From contig NZ_GG697137.1 of NCBI RefSeq assembly GCF_000160575.1, positions 20,358-84,357 on the forward strand: a DNA stretch of 64,000 nt, in the 5' to 3' direction. Source of the DNA: Weissella paramesenteroides ATCC 33313. GTDB taxonomy: Bacteria; Bacillota; Bacilli; Lactobacillales; Lactobacillaceae. Position numbers and translations under genes: made by a program. The notes beneath the pieces are model-generated. The model was given only the letters and a program-made list of their open reading frames with translations. It had not been told where the DNA came from and searched no databases. Below, one piece after another: positions 17,530-25,481 of the stretch (position 1 is the stretch's first letter; each line of letters begins with the position of its first letter).

Positions 17530-18098
17530 ATGAAACGAATTGCAGTATATTGTGGTGCCGCCATGGGAAATGATCAAGCTTATCAAACGGCTACTATTAC
17601 ACTGGCACATTACCTAGCCACTCACAATCTAGAACTTGTATATGGCGGTGGCGGGGTTGGTTTGATGGGCATATTAGCCAATGAGGTCCTTGATGCTGGT
17701 GGTCGTGTACAGGGTATCATGCCAAAAGAACTTTATGAACGTAGTGCCGCTTTCCCAAGGCTAACTAATCTAAAGATTGTGGATAATATGGCTATCCGCA
17801 AGGCAACGATGCTAACCCTATCTGATGCCTGCATTGCGCTACCAGGTGGCCCTGGTACACTCGAAGAAATTTCTGAAGCTTTTTCATGGGCACGCATCGG
17901 CGATAATCCTAACCCTTGCATTTTTTCAATGTCAATGGCTATTATGATCCTTTGCAAACCATGTTTGATAATATGACTGAGAAGGGTTTTCTAACAGTTG
18001 AAGATCGTGAAAAACTACTTTTTTCCGACTCACTAGATGAAATTTTCAAATTTATTGCAGATTATCAACCACCAAAAATCAGAACATATGTCAAATAA
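17530..18098 (+). pseudogene. LOG-family phosphoribohydrolase (TIGR00730) with a frameshift in a T run
   Basis: The first frame (17530-17976) encodes the nucleotide-binding half of a LOG (lonely guy) protein with YGGGGVGLMG and PGGPGTLEE. LOG enzymes release free cytokinin-like bases from nucleoside 5'-monophosphates. The family sequence then jumps to the third frame: NPNPCIF should continue with FNVNGYYDPLQTMFDNM, which is encoded from about 17925 to 18098. The switch lies in six T residues at 17921-17926, and one extra T would restore a single protein of about 189 residues. It may be a pseudogene, a phase-variable or slippage tract, or a sequencing error. No other damage is visible. Confidence 0.85.
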
Positions 18099-18129
18099 CC
18101 AATAAAATAAATTTATTTTTCAAATATAG

Positions 18130-18158
18130 TTGACAAAACATCCCTAAACGCGTTAATC
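18130..18158 (+). promoter_or_regulatory. Promoter of the T-box operon
   Basis: A perfect -35 TTGACA at 18130-18135 is followed, after 17 bases, by a weak -10 TTAATC at 18153-18158. Transcription would begin about 40 bases before stem I of the leader. Confidence 0.5.
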
Positions 18159-18204
18159 TCTTATTAAATTAAATTATGATTAAAAAGCAATAAGGAGAAT
18201 TTTA

Positions 18205-18447
18205 TCTTTCGCTGTGTTTAGAGAGTCGCTGTTTGGTGAAAAGCGATACACAAAAATTGATAATGATCATCTCTCAGCTGTGTTGTGAACATCAATTGAT
18301 TATTAAACAGCATTGGGGACACCCATTATCGTGTGAACGTCTAGTAATTTTGCTGTACGTGAGATGTTTTTAAAACAATTAAGGTGGTACCGTGCTAATG
18401 CGCCCTTAACTTTGACCAGGAATTTGATCAAAGTTAAGGGCTTTTTT
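18205..18447 (+). promoter_or_regulatory. T-box riboswitch leader (likely isoleucine or other branched-chain specific)
   Basis: The leader has stem I features (TTAGAGAGTCGCTG and GGTGAAAAGCGA at 18218-18246), then the T-box core AAGGTGGTACCG at 18381-18392. It ends in a terminator whose arms GCCCTTAACTTTGA (18402-18415) and TCAAAGTTAAGGGC (18428-18441) pair perfectly before six T residues. By analogy with characterised leaders, the specifier codon should stand just before the 3' arm of the lower stem. The best fit is ATC followed by A at about 18268-18271, an isoleucine codon. Uncharged tRNA binding would favour antitermination of the downstream panE-like and ilvE genes. The specifier call is tentative. 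Confidence 0.88.
18402..18447 (+). terminator. Regulated terminator of the T-box leader
   Basis: A 14-bp perfect stem is followed by TTTTTT. Its 5' arm lies directly after the T-box sequence, which is the usual arrangement for tRNA-controlled antitermination. Confidence 0.88.
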
Positions 18448-18623
18448 CATAATAATTTGTAAAACTTGGGAGGTGATGTCTTATAGAATCCGATATTAGT
18501 CATTTAATAAATAATAATTCGACAATCAATCATCTATTTAGCCATAACAATAAGACAGACGCCTCATATGGATAATTTGTCCAACTTTTATGGCTAATCA
18601 GTCGCAGAAAGAAGGCAATCAGA

Positions 18624-19643
18624 ATGAAATATGCAGTATTAGGATCAGGTGCAATGGGATTGCGGTTTGGTGTCCTACTACAAGAAGCCGGTTTTGAAGT
18701 GGATTTTGTAGATACATGGGATAAACAACTTAGTACCATTCGGTCACAACATGGCGTTTATGTCTCCCGTGACGGGCAAAATAAACACCTCGTACCAATC
18801 AACGTATACTCTCCCGAAGAATATGACGGACGCGCAAACATTCTGATTGTCTTTACCAAGCAGTATATGCTAGCTGAACTTTTGGATCGCTGCGCACATT
18901 TCTTTAATGACAAGCACTATGCGCTAACTTGTATGAACGGCATGGGACATATTGAAAAATTGAATCAGTACTTCGCTCCCGAACACGTTATTGGTGGTAC
19001 AGCCATGATTGGTACCGTGCTAAACAAAGCAGGCGATGTGGATTTCATTGGTCAAAAAGGTGCTGGATCAGTTAACTTTGCGAATCAAACTGAACAACCA
19101 GATGACGTCACCCAGGAAGTAGTTGCTGATTTTAAGGCAGCTGGTATGAATCCAACATTAACAACTAATTTTAATGGGACTTTAATGGCCAAGGTTGTTT
19201 TCAATTCAGTGGTCAATACGCTTTGCACAATGTTTAAAGTCCGCATGGGTGAATTCATCCAGGCGCCAACAACACGTGCGTTATCTGTCCAGTTAATTGA
19301 CGAAGCTTATGATGTTTGTGAACGTGCTGGTATTAAATTATTAACTTCGCGCCAAGAAGAATGGCAGCAAGTGGTCACCGTTAGTCAGACCGGTAACCCC
19401 TTGCACTTCCCTTCGATGTACCAGGATCTATCAAATGGTCGTGAAACCGAAGTGGATTATATCAATGGCTATATCTATGATTTAGGCAAAAAGTATAACT
19501 ACGAAGCATCTACCCACAATTTTTTACGTCATCTGGTTCATCTCACTGAATTTACAGATAAGTTTGATGTCAATGGCTTTATTAATCAAGTTCTTGAAGA
19601 TGATAAAGCTAGTGAGCAAAAAGTTGCCGCAGTTTCACAGTAA
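18624..19643 (+). CDS. panE: PanE/ApbA-like 2-hydroxyacid dehydrogenase (ketopantoate reductase family)
   Basis: The 339-residue NADPH-type enzyme has the Rossmann motif GSGAMG (7-12) and the catalytic lysine in LMAKVVFNSVVN (K190), followed by the family's C-terminal helical domain. The family reduces 2-dehydropantoate, but the Lactococcus lactis homologue reduces 2-keto acids from branched-chain amino acids to D-hydroxy acids. Here the gene is the first of a T-box operon with branched-chain aminotransferase, and no pan gene is nearby, so the hydroxyacid dehydrogenase role is favoured. It would regenerate NAD(P) while disposing of keto acids. The start ATG has an AAAGAAGG site upstream. Confidence 0.8.
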   Translation: MKYAVLGSGAMGLRFGVLLQEAGFEVDFVDTWDKQLSTIRSQHGVYVSRDGQNKHLVPINVYSPEEYDGRANILIVFTKQYMLAELLDRCAHFFNDKHYALTCMNGMGHIEKLNQYFAPEHVIGGTAMIGTVLNKAGDVDFIGQKGAGSVNFANQTEQPDDVTQEVVADFKAAGMNPTLTTNFNGTLMAKVVFNSVVNTLCTMFKVRMGEFIQAPTTRALSVQLIDEAYDVCERAGIKLLTSRQEEWQQVVTVSQTGNPLHFPSMYQDLSNGRETEVDYINGYIYDLGKKYNYEASTHNFLRHLVHLTEFTDKFDVNGFINQVLEDDKASEQKVAAVSQ

Positions 19644-19692
19644 ACATATTACAATTTAATCAATCAATTTATTATCACGAGGAGAATATATC

Positions 19693-20715
19693 ATGAAAGA
19701 AAAAGTTGAAAACTTGGATTGGAACAATTTAGGATTTGAATATCACGATTTGCCCTATGACTTTGAGGCAAAGTACAAAGATGGTGAGTGGCAACCAGGT
19801 GAGTTGACGACTCGTTCATCCGTCGAATTATCAGTTGCTGCCGAAGTGCTCCACTATGGCCAAGAAGTTTTTGAAGGCCTAAAAGCTTATCGTCGTAAGG
19901 ATGGTAAGATCAATCTATTCCGTCCCGAATTGAATGCTGAACGCATGGTTGATTCTGCTGAACGTATGATGATGGTTCCTTATCCAGTTGATGCTTTTGT
20001 TGATGCCGTTAAGCAAGTTGTGAAGGCTAATGAAGAATTTGTCCCACCATACGGTACAGGTGCTTCTCTCTACCTACGACCATTTATGATTGGAACAAGT
20101 AGTGTCGTTGGTGTGACGCCAGCAACCGACTATACCTTCCACATTTATGCAACACCCGTTGGTGCTTATGTAAATGGTCTAAACCCTTCACCATATACTG
20201 TAAGCGAATATGACCGTGCTTCATATGCTGGTACCGGTCAAGCAAAGACCTCAGGAAATTATGCAAGTAGCTTATTCTCTTCAGCAAAAGCTCATCAAGA
20301 AGGTTATGCTGATTGCTTATTCTTAGACCCTCGTGAACACAAGTATGTTGATGAATTTGGTGGTGCCAACTTCTTTGGTATCACTAAAGAAGGTCAATTT
20401 GTAACCCCCAAGTCAGAATCAATTTTACCTTCAATCACCAAGCGTTCTCTACTACAATTGGCTAAAGATCAAGGATTAGATCCAGTTGAACGCCCAGTAC
20501 CATTTGATGAAGTCGATCAATTTGCTGAAGCTGGTGCTATGGGAACAGCTGCTGTTATTTCTCCTGTTGGTTCGTTAACTTATGAGGGTAAAAAGCATGT
20601 CTTCTACAGCGAAACTGAAGCTGGACCAGTGACGACGAAACTATACAACGAATTAGTTGGTATCCAATATGGTGACCGTCCTGATCCATACAACTGGACA
20701 CAAACGGTTGACTAA
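19693..20715 (+). CDS. ilvE: Branched-chain amino acid aminotransferase
   Basis: The 340-residue fold-type IV PLP enzyme has the PLP lysine in TGQAKTSGNYASS (K185), VLHYGQEVFEGLKAY and FGGANFFGI, all standard for BCAT. It interconverts leucine, isoleucine and valine with their 2-keto acids, using 2-oxoglutarate and glutamate. It follows the PanE-like gene by 49 bases and has its own GAGGAG site. The shared T-box leader indicates that expression rises when a branched-chain aminoacyl-tRNA is short, so synthesis from keto acids may be the main direction. The operon ends in a strong terminator. Confidence 0.9.
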   Translation: MKEKVENLDWNNLGFEYHDLPYDFEAKYKDGEWQPGELTTRSSVELSVAAEVLHYGQEVFEGLKAYRRKDGKINLFRPELNAERMVDSAERMMMVPYPVDAFVDAVKQVVKANEEFVPPYGTGASLYLRPFMIGTSSVVGVTPATDYTFHIYATPVGAYVNGLNPSPYTVSEYDRASYAGTGQAKTSGNYASSLFSSAKAHQEGYADCLFLDPREHKYVDEFGGANFFGITKEGQFVTPKSESILPSITKRSLLQLAKDQGLDPVERPVPFDEVDQFAEAGAMGTAAVISPVGSLTYEGKKHVFYSETEAGPVTTKLYNELVGIQYGDRPDPYNWTQTVD

Positions 20716-20729
20716 TTAATTTATCATTA

Positions 20730-20770
20730 CAAAAAACAACTGAGCTCACTATGAGTCCAGTTGTTTTTTG
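20730..20770. terminator. Bidirectional terminator between ilvE and the aldo/keto reductase
   Basis: CAAAAAACAACTG (20730-20742) pairs perfectly with CAGTTGTTTTTTG (20758-20770), providing T runs in both directions. Confidence 0.88.
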
Positions 20771-20783
20771 TTTAGTAGTATTG

Positions 20784-21647
20784 TTATTTACCGCTGAATA
20801 CAGGAAAATCACTTGAATGACCATAATCTATAACTTGTGGTAATTCTTTTAAAATCATCATATCCGCTGCGGATATTTTAAAATCAACAGCCGCATTATT
20901 AGCAATATGCGCTGAATTTACGCTCTTTGGTAAAGGTAATGTTCCCAATTCCAAGCAATAACGAATAGCTAATTGTGGAACGGAAACCTGATATTTATGA
21001 GCCATTCGTTGAATCTGTTCGTTTTGTAAAATTTCGCCATGTGCTACTGGTGAATAAGCTTCAACTAAAATATCATGTTGTTTTGCTTGTTCCAGTAAAT
21101 CAAAAGAAGTGTTCCCAATATGCGTTAATAATTGGTTGACTGCAGGTTTAACTGATCCATTTTCTAAAATGTTCGCTAAATCTGTTTGCAAAAAATTAGA
21201 AACACCAATTGCGCGTATCTTTCCTTCTTTAAGTGCATCTTCCATGGCACGCCATACTGCCAAATTTTCTTCAAAATAATGATTCTCACCATGAAATTCA
21301 GCCCATGGTTCTGGGGCGTGAATCAATACTAAGTCCACATAATCCAAATCTAGTTTTTGCAATGATTCATCGATTGATTTTTTGACAGTTACATCATCTT
21401 TAAATTCAGCTTGAACTTTTGTCGTCACAAATAACTCATCTCGACTAAGTCCAGTTGCCTTTAGCCCTGCTCCAACACCTTGCTCATTACCATAAGCTTG
21501 GGCAGTGTCAAAGTGACGATAACCGATTTGTGCCGCTTGTTGCACTGCTGTAGCCACCTCATCGTTATCAATCAACCAGGTACCAAAACCTAATTTAGGG
21601 ATTTTGACACCATTATTCAATGTATATTGTTCATTTAAGATTGTCAT
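20784..21647 (-). CDS. Aldo/keto reductase
   Basis: The 287-residue TIM-barrel enzyme shows the AKR tetrad: D in RHFDTAQAYGNE with Y following, K in FVTTKV and H in LVLIHAPEPW. It also has AIGVSNF and an NADPH-binding C-terminal part (LPLPKSVNSAHIANN). It reduces aldehydes or ketones with NADPH in the cytosol. The ATG at 21647 has AAAGG upstream; the longer frame is not supported. It is the last gene of a four-gene operon driven by a MerR-type operator, so its likely job is detoxification of reactive carbonyls such as methylglyoxal or aldehydes. Confidence 0.87.
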   Translation of the reverse strand: MTILNEQYTLNNGVKIPKLGFGTWLIDNDEVATAVQQAAQIGYRHFDTAQAYGNEQGVGAGLKATGLSRDELFVTTKVQAEFKDDVTVKKSIDESLQKLDLDYVDLVLIHAPEPWAEFHGENHYFEENLAVWRAMEDALKEGKIRAIGVSNFLQTDLANILENGSVKPAVNQLLTHIGNTSFDLLEQAKQHDILVEAYSPVAHGEILQNEQIQRMAHKYQVSVPQLAIRYCLELGTLPLPKSVNSAHIANNAAVDFKISAADMMILKELPQVIDYGHSSDFPVFSGK

Positions 21648-21683
21648 CCGTTTACCTTTCTTGTGCAACTAATTTCTATCAAC

Positions 21684-22094
21684 TTAAGATAATGCAGAAT
21701 ATTCTTTATCTGTTACTGGTTCTAACCATTCTGAATCACCAGTAGTAATTGCTAAATGGCTAAACCAAGAATCCTTAGTCGCTCCATGCCAATGTTTGAT
21801 ACCATCATGAGCAATCACGACATCACCTGGTTGCAATCGTTGTGCTGGTTTTCCTGCCTCTTGATACCAACCTTCACCACCAGTTACCAATAAAATTTGA
21901 CTACCGTTATGATGAATATGCCAGTTATTGCGACAACCAGGCTCAAATGTTACATTACCCACAGGCACACTAACATCTTTTCCAGGAATGACTAATGCAT
22001 TGTTATAGCTCTGACCAATAAAGTATTGGGCGTAAGCATCATTCTTTGGTCCAGTCGCAAATACCCCAGGTTGTTCAACTTGTTTAGTTATCAT
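21684..22094 (-). CDS. Cupin-domain protein
   Basis: The 136-residue single cupin has motif 1, NNWHIHHNGSQILLVTGGEG, and motif 2, PGDVVIAHDGIKHWHGA. Together these give the His-His-Glu/Gln-His metal site of the RmlC-like barrel. Such small cupins often pair with carboxymuconolactone decarboxylase-like proteins, as here, where the CMD gene lies 24 bases upstream. The reaction is unknown. It belongs to the MerR-controlled operon and may process a quinone or carbonyl compound. Confidence 0.82.
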   Translation of the reverse strand: MITKQVEQPGVFATGPKNDAYAQYFIGQSYNNALVIPGKDVSVPVGNVTFEPGCRNNWHIHHNGSQILLVTGGEGWYQEAGKPAQRLQPGDVVIAHDGIKHWHGATKDSWFSHLAITTGDSEWLEPVTDKEYSALS

Positions 22095-22118
22095 TCTTCT
22101 CTCCTTGTTTAGAAAAAA

Positions 22119-22442
22119 TTATTGTTCCGGCCAAATTTCTTTTGCCCGATTAAAGGCTGACCAAGCTTTGGGCCAACCGACATAAAAAGCTAAATGAGTA
22201 ATTTCAGCAACAATTTCATCCTTCGTTATACCATTGTTTTTTCCGATTTGTAAGTGAGCGACTAACTGCTCAGTATTCCCCATAGCAATCAAAGCTGAAA
22301 TCGTTATTAATGAACGATCATGTGCAGATAGCTCATCTTCTTTGCTCCAAACTTCACCAAATAAAACATCATCATTAAAGTGCGCAAATTGTGGTGCAAA
22401 ACTACCTAATTGTTCTTGTCCAGCTGTTTGTTTCTTAGCCAT
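22119..22442 (-). CDS. Carboxymuconolactone decarboxylase (CMD) family protein
   Basis: The 107-residue all-helical protein carries the family pattern LSAHDRSLITISALIAMGNTEQL, then ITHLAFYVGWPKAWSAFN. It lacks the redox CxxC of AhpD-like members, so it belongs to the gamma-CMD type rather than the peroxidase branch. It sits between the DUF2255 and cupin genes in the MerR-controlled operon. The enzymatic activity is not established for this branch. Confidence 0.83.
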   Translation of the reverse strand: MAKKQTAGQEQLGSFAPQFAHFNDDVLFGEVWSKEDELSAHDRSLITISALIAMGNTEQLVAHLQIGKNNGITKDEIVAEITHLAFYVGWPKAWSAFNRAKEIWPEQ

Positions 22443-22475
22443 TAAAAAATCCTCCGCTTAAAAGAAATCATTAAA

Positions 22476-22856
22476 TTATCTAGGTAAAATTTTAACTGTT
22501 GCCCCGACAGGACCCTTTTCTAGCATAGGTGGTAAATAGGGACTATCTTGATATTTCGCTTGATATGCAGCACTAATCTTTGAATCTAGTACACTATCTC
22601 CAGCTGCATCTATAAACACTGTTTCAAACTCTTTACCTGCTAACCTGATCTTACCGGCTTGTTGTGTCATAGCTGACTGATACCATCTTGAATTTTGACC
22701 ATTGTATGCTCGTACATATAAATCATGATCAACGACAACCGACCAAACCCAAGTTGGTGTGCCATATGTTTTTCCATCTGCATAAAATGGTGACACGTGC
22801 ATGTCATCAGAACCTACGAATTCATCTAATTGTTCTACTGTCCATTGCTTAGTCAT
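22476..22856 (-). CDS. DUF2255 family protein
   Basis: The 126-residue protein matches DUF2255 in WVWSVVVDHDLYVRAYNGQNSRWYQSA, a pattern that resembles small split-barrel flavin or F420-binding proteins, and in VFIDAAGDSVLDSKISAAYQAKY. It is the first gene of the operon directly behind the MerR-type promoter. The function is unknown. The neighbourhood (aldo/keto reductase, cupin, CMD) suggests a role in reactive carbonyl or quinone detoxification. Confidence 0.78.
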   Translation of the reverse strand: MTKQWTVEQLDEFVGSDDMHVSPFYADGKTYGTPTWVWSVVVDHDLYVRAYNGQNSRWYQSAMTQQAGKIRLAGKEFETVFIDAAGDSVLDSKISAAYQAKYQDSPYLPPMLEKGPVGATVKILPR

Positions 22857-22889
22857 TTATCTTTCCCCCATTTCTAATCTTTAACAGAC

Positions 22890-22920
22890 AGCATACTACT
22901 TAAAGCACACTTTAAGTCAA
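22890..22920 (-). promoter_or_regulatory. MerR-type promoter with 19-bp spacer and AdhR-like dyad
   Basis: On the minus strand, -35 TTGACT (22915-22920) and -10 TATGCT (22890-22895) are separated by 19 bases, which is the overlong spacer typical of MerR-activated promoters. The spacer region holds a perfect dyad, ACTTAAAG (22898-22905), CACA, CTTTAAGT (22910-22917). This contains CTTAAAG-N4-CTTTAAG, the site described for Bacillus subtilis AdhR (YraB), a carbonyl-responsive MerR protein. The divergent MerR gene is 79 bases away. Confidence 0.85.
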
Positions 22921-22995
22921 TTAAAACGATTATTGTTAAATTTAGAACTATTTTTGTATAATCATTATTGAACTTAACTTTAAGGAGGCTCTAAT

Positions 22996-23433
22996 ATGAA
23001 TGACTTTTCTAATAGTAAAAAATATAATATTGGGGAATTTAGCCGTCAGTTTAATTTACCTACTTCCACATTAAGATACTATGAAAATGAAGGATTGATT
23101 AAACCACAACGGTATCCAAATGGACGGCGTTACTATACTGAAGAAGATGTGAGTTGGCTTAAATTTTTGAATCATTTGAAAGGAACTGGCCTTAGTATTA
23201 AAGAACTAAAGCAATATATTCTGTGGCGTGAACAAGGAGACAGCACCATTCCGCAACGACTTGAACTTCTAAAAGCAGCTAAGCACAATTTTCTAAGCGA
23301 GTTTTCAGAAATTCAACACCACCTCCAAATTTTAAATGATAAAATTAACTGGTATGAGGCAAAGCAAACTGGCATTATTTCTGAAGAGGAGAATTTTGCA
23401 GAATATTTGCAAGTTTTGGGGCATCACGAATAA
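22996..23433 (+). CDS. MerR-family regulator, AdhR/YraB-like
   Basis: The 145-residue regulator has the MerR winged helix (YNIGEFSRQFNLPTSTLRYYENEGLIKPQRYPNGRRYY at about 10-47), a long dimerisation helix (SIKELKQYILWREQGDSTIPQRLELLKAAK) and a short C-terminal part with no cysteine. AdhR-type proteins often use a single conserved cysteine; none is seen here, so the sensing mechanism may differ. It is transcribed divergently from the DUF2255-CMD-cupin-AKR operon across an AdhR-like dyad. Its start has a strong AAGGAGG site. Confidence 0.87.
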   Translation: MNDFSNSKKYNIGEFSRQFNLPTSTLRYYENEGLIKPQRYPNGRRYYTEEDVSWLKFLNHLKGTGLSIKELKQYILWREQGDSTIPQRLELLKAAKHNFLSEFSEIQHHLQILNDKINWYEAKQTGIISEEENFAEYLQVLGHHE

Positions 23434-23469
23434 TTTAAAAACAGGAAATAGAAGTTATTATATTCTAAA

Positions 23470-23516
23470 AAGACCTCGCAATTGTCAGACATAAAAATCC
23501 AACAATTACGAGGTCT
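23470..23516. terminator. Bidirectional terminator between the merR and SGNH genes
   Basis: AGACCTCGCAATTGT (23471-23485) pairs with ACAATTACGAGGTCT (23502-23516) with one mismatch; A and T runs flank both arms. Confidence 0.85.
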
Positions 23517-23540
23517 TCATTTATTAAATTCTAAAACATT

Positions 23541-24185
23541 TCACAAATATCGATACATATTCTTTAAGACGATTTCATAACCAGCTGGAAACATGTGCAC
23601 ACCATCAAAGGTTAATTTTGGTAACAAATCACCATTTTCGTCAGCCAACCCATCATTGACATTGATAAATTCATAACCAAATTTATCAGCAAGTTGTGCG
23701 ACCTGCTGACTTGCTTGTGCTAAACGCTCATTACTTCTAGCACTGTTTTGATTATTATTCTTAGCTGCTTGAATTGTTGGGTTCATAGGATAATAAGCCA
23801 TGGTATAAACTGTTGTTTGTGGTAGTTTTTGCTGAAAGGTTTGTAAGATGCTTGCATAATTACTAATGAACGTTTTTTCTGAAATACCGAAATCAATATC
23901 ATTACTACCTATATTAATAAAAATTTTGGCAGGTTGTAAATCGAGTACTAATTCATCAATGTGTTGTAATAAAAACTGTGTCGTTGTCCCACTAACACCC
24001 CGATTATAAATTTTTTGTTTTAACTCTAAGTTTTGTTGCATTTTTTCGATTGGAAACATCTCCATTAGAGAAGAACCTGCAAAGACAATTTGGTCTGGCA
24101 ATGCCGATTTATTTGCTTTGACATATTTCCTTAAAACGTCCATTTCCCGCTGCTGTAATTGTGCGACTGCTTCTTTTTTCCCCAT
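23541..24185 (-). CDS. SGNH/GDSL-type hydrolase
   Basis: The 214-residue protein has the SGNH blocks in order: serine block FAGSSLMEMFP, glycine in RGVSGTT, asparagine block INIGSNDIDFG and the C-terminal DGVHMFPAGY with its Asp-x-x-His. It resembles platelet-activating-factor acetylhydrolase-like esterases and has no signal peptide, so it is cytosolic. The ATG at 24185 follows AAAGGGG by seven bases. The substrate is unknown. It lies 44 bases after the amidotransferase gene on the same strand and may share its transcript. Confidence 0.82.
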   Translation of the reverse strand: MGKKEAVAQLQQREMDVLRKYVKANKSALPDQIVFAGSSLMEMFPIEKMQQNLELKQKIYNRGVSGTTTQFLLQHIDELVLDLQPAKIFINIGSNDIDFGISEKTFISNYASILQTFQQKLPQTTVYTMAYYPMNPTIQAAKNNNQNSARSNERLAQASQQVAQLADKFGYEFINVNDGLADENGDLLPKLTFDGVHMFPAGYEIVLKNMYRYL

Positions 24186-24229
24186 TTGAAAACCCCTTTT
24201 CAATCATACTTTCCCCAATAACTAGATAC

Positions 24230-24901
24230 TTACTTATCAGCCGTAATAAAATCTAAAATTTTAAACATGATTGCTCTATTGATATCAGGAACTGGTGTCT
24301 CTAAGATATCATCCGCTGTCTGGTTAAAAATTGATCCCTGAATATACGGAAAGTCATTAACCACCATTTCACGAACATTATCAGCTAGTGGTTCAAAATG
24401 AAATTGTAGTCCCACTACCCGATGGTTCATCACAAACCCTTGGTTTTTAACTGCATCACTAGAAAATAGTAATTCTGCCTCTTTAGGCACTTCAAACATT
24501 TCTTCATGCCAATGTAATGCCACTAATTCTTCAGGGATGTCAGGGATAATTTGACTCTGCCGATACACTGGCCCCCAACCAACTTCCTTGGCTGGCGCCT
24601 TTGAAATTGCGTAGCCTAGTGTCTTAGCGATTTGTTGTGCGCCATAGCAGGCACCAAACATCGGTATGTCTTTGTTTAACAACTCCTGAATGAGTTCACG
24701 TTCTTGTTTGATCCATAACAAATCATCATTTGGACTCATTGGTCCGCCCAAAATAACTAACAAATCGGTTTCATCAACCGTTGGTAAATAGCCAAATTGA
24801 TAGGGATGATAGATAAATGTTTGATGACCATTTGCTTGTGCCCAGTCCAAAATTGAACCAGGACCTTCATTAGGCGTATGTTGCAATATATTTATTCGCA
24901 T
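24230..24901 (-). CDS. Class I glutamine amidotransferase-like protein
   Basis: The 223-residue protein has the amidotransferase nucleophile in MFGACYGAQQIA (C85) and the histidine-glutamate pair in VVGLQFHFEP, with LVILGGPMSPNDD before them. Stand-alone members resemble GMP-synthase-type domains and the gamma-glutamyl hydrolase-like PuuD group. The acceptor reaction cannot be read from sequence. The ATG at 24901 has GGAAAGG upstream; an upstream extension to 24937 lacks a site. Confidence 0.8.
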   Translation of the reverse strand: MRINILQHTPNEGPGSILDWAQANGHQTFIYHPYQFGYLPTVDETDLLVILGGPMSPNDDLLWIKQERELIQELLNKDIPMFGACYGAQQIAKTLGYAISKAPAKEVGWGPVYRQSQIIPDIPEELVALHWHEEMFEVPKEAELLFSSDAVKNQGFVMNHRVVGLQFHFEPLADNVREMVVNDFPYIQGSIFNQTADDILETPVPDINRAIMFKILDFITADK

Positions 24902-25027
24902 AAAAACCTTTCCACACCAAAAAAGTGTCACCGGCAATTTGATATGGGTTTCGCCTGCAACTACCCGTGATATTGATTAATTATAACAATACTTTTAACT
25001 AGCTAACATTCAAATATGCATGAATCA

Positions 25028-25270
25028 TTATTTTTTCTGATACTGACGTCGTCCATGTTGCTTATCTTTGGGTAATTCTTTAACATCTGGATAACGCCCC
25101 TGCCGGACTTGCCGCAAAAACTGATTACCAGCCATCACTTTGTCCCCGATATACAATTGGTCCCAATCTGACTCACCATACAAACTTGGCAACGAGAACT
25201 TTTCACCAGCATCAATCTTTTTTAGATTAGCATCAAAAACATCAAAAATTGGTTTCATATTTTCTTTCAT
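25028..25270 (-). CDS. Small DUF1413-like protein
   Basis: The 80-residue basic protein carries FSLPSLYGESDWDQLYIGDKVMAGNQFLRQVRQG. This resembles the DUF1413 pattern: a short strand, a conserved W, then a G-D/E-basic turn with a following FxxxV. The C-terminal tail is highly basic, so nucleic-acid binding is possible. The start ATG has GGGGG five bases upstream. Its function is unknown. Confidence 0.6.
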   Translation of the reverse strand: MKENMKPIFDVFDANLKKIDAGEKFSLPSLYGESDWDQLYIGDKVMAGNQFLRQVRQGRYPDVKELPKDKQHGRRQYQKK

Positions 25271-25315
25271 GACATCCCCCTTTAATAACGAATCATCGTA
25301 CTACCTTTGATGTTA

Positions 25316-25405
25316 TTATAGAACTTCATCTCCAAGTATTGTTTTTATTGCCCTTGCAACAATATCTGGATGTTCCCAGTGAATTTGATGACGACTAAAT
25401 AAAAC
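25316..25405 (-). pseudogene. Relic of the 3' end of an alpha/beta hydrolase gene
   Basis: The minus strand encodes SRHQIHWEHPDIVARAIKTI and a few more residues before TAA at 25316-25318. Such HxxxWEHPxxVAxAI tails, with the catalytic histidine, end many alpha/beta hydrolases. No start or upstream part exists: the frame runs into the oppA terminator at 25406. This is most simply the remnant left by a deletion. It is short, so chance similarity cannot be fully excluded. Confidence 0.55.
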
Positions 25406-25441
25406 AAGGAAGAACCTGAAACAATTTCAAAGTCCTTCCTT
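25406..25441 (-). terminator. Terminator after oppA
   Basis: AAGGAAG (25406-25412) pairs with CTTCCTT (25435-25441), with CTGAAA/TTTCA extending the inner part, and TTGTTTTATTT follows on the minus strand. Confidence 0.65.
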
Positions 25442-25481
25442 TACCTTTTATTTTTTTATATCTATCTCTAGCTCATTTATT

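Noticed and set aside
18476..18499. Tiny ORF MSYRIRY after the T-box terminator
   Set aside because: The GGAGG motif lies only about one base from the ATG, which is too close, and the peptide has no run of branched-chain codons as a leader peptide would.
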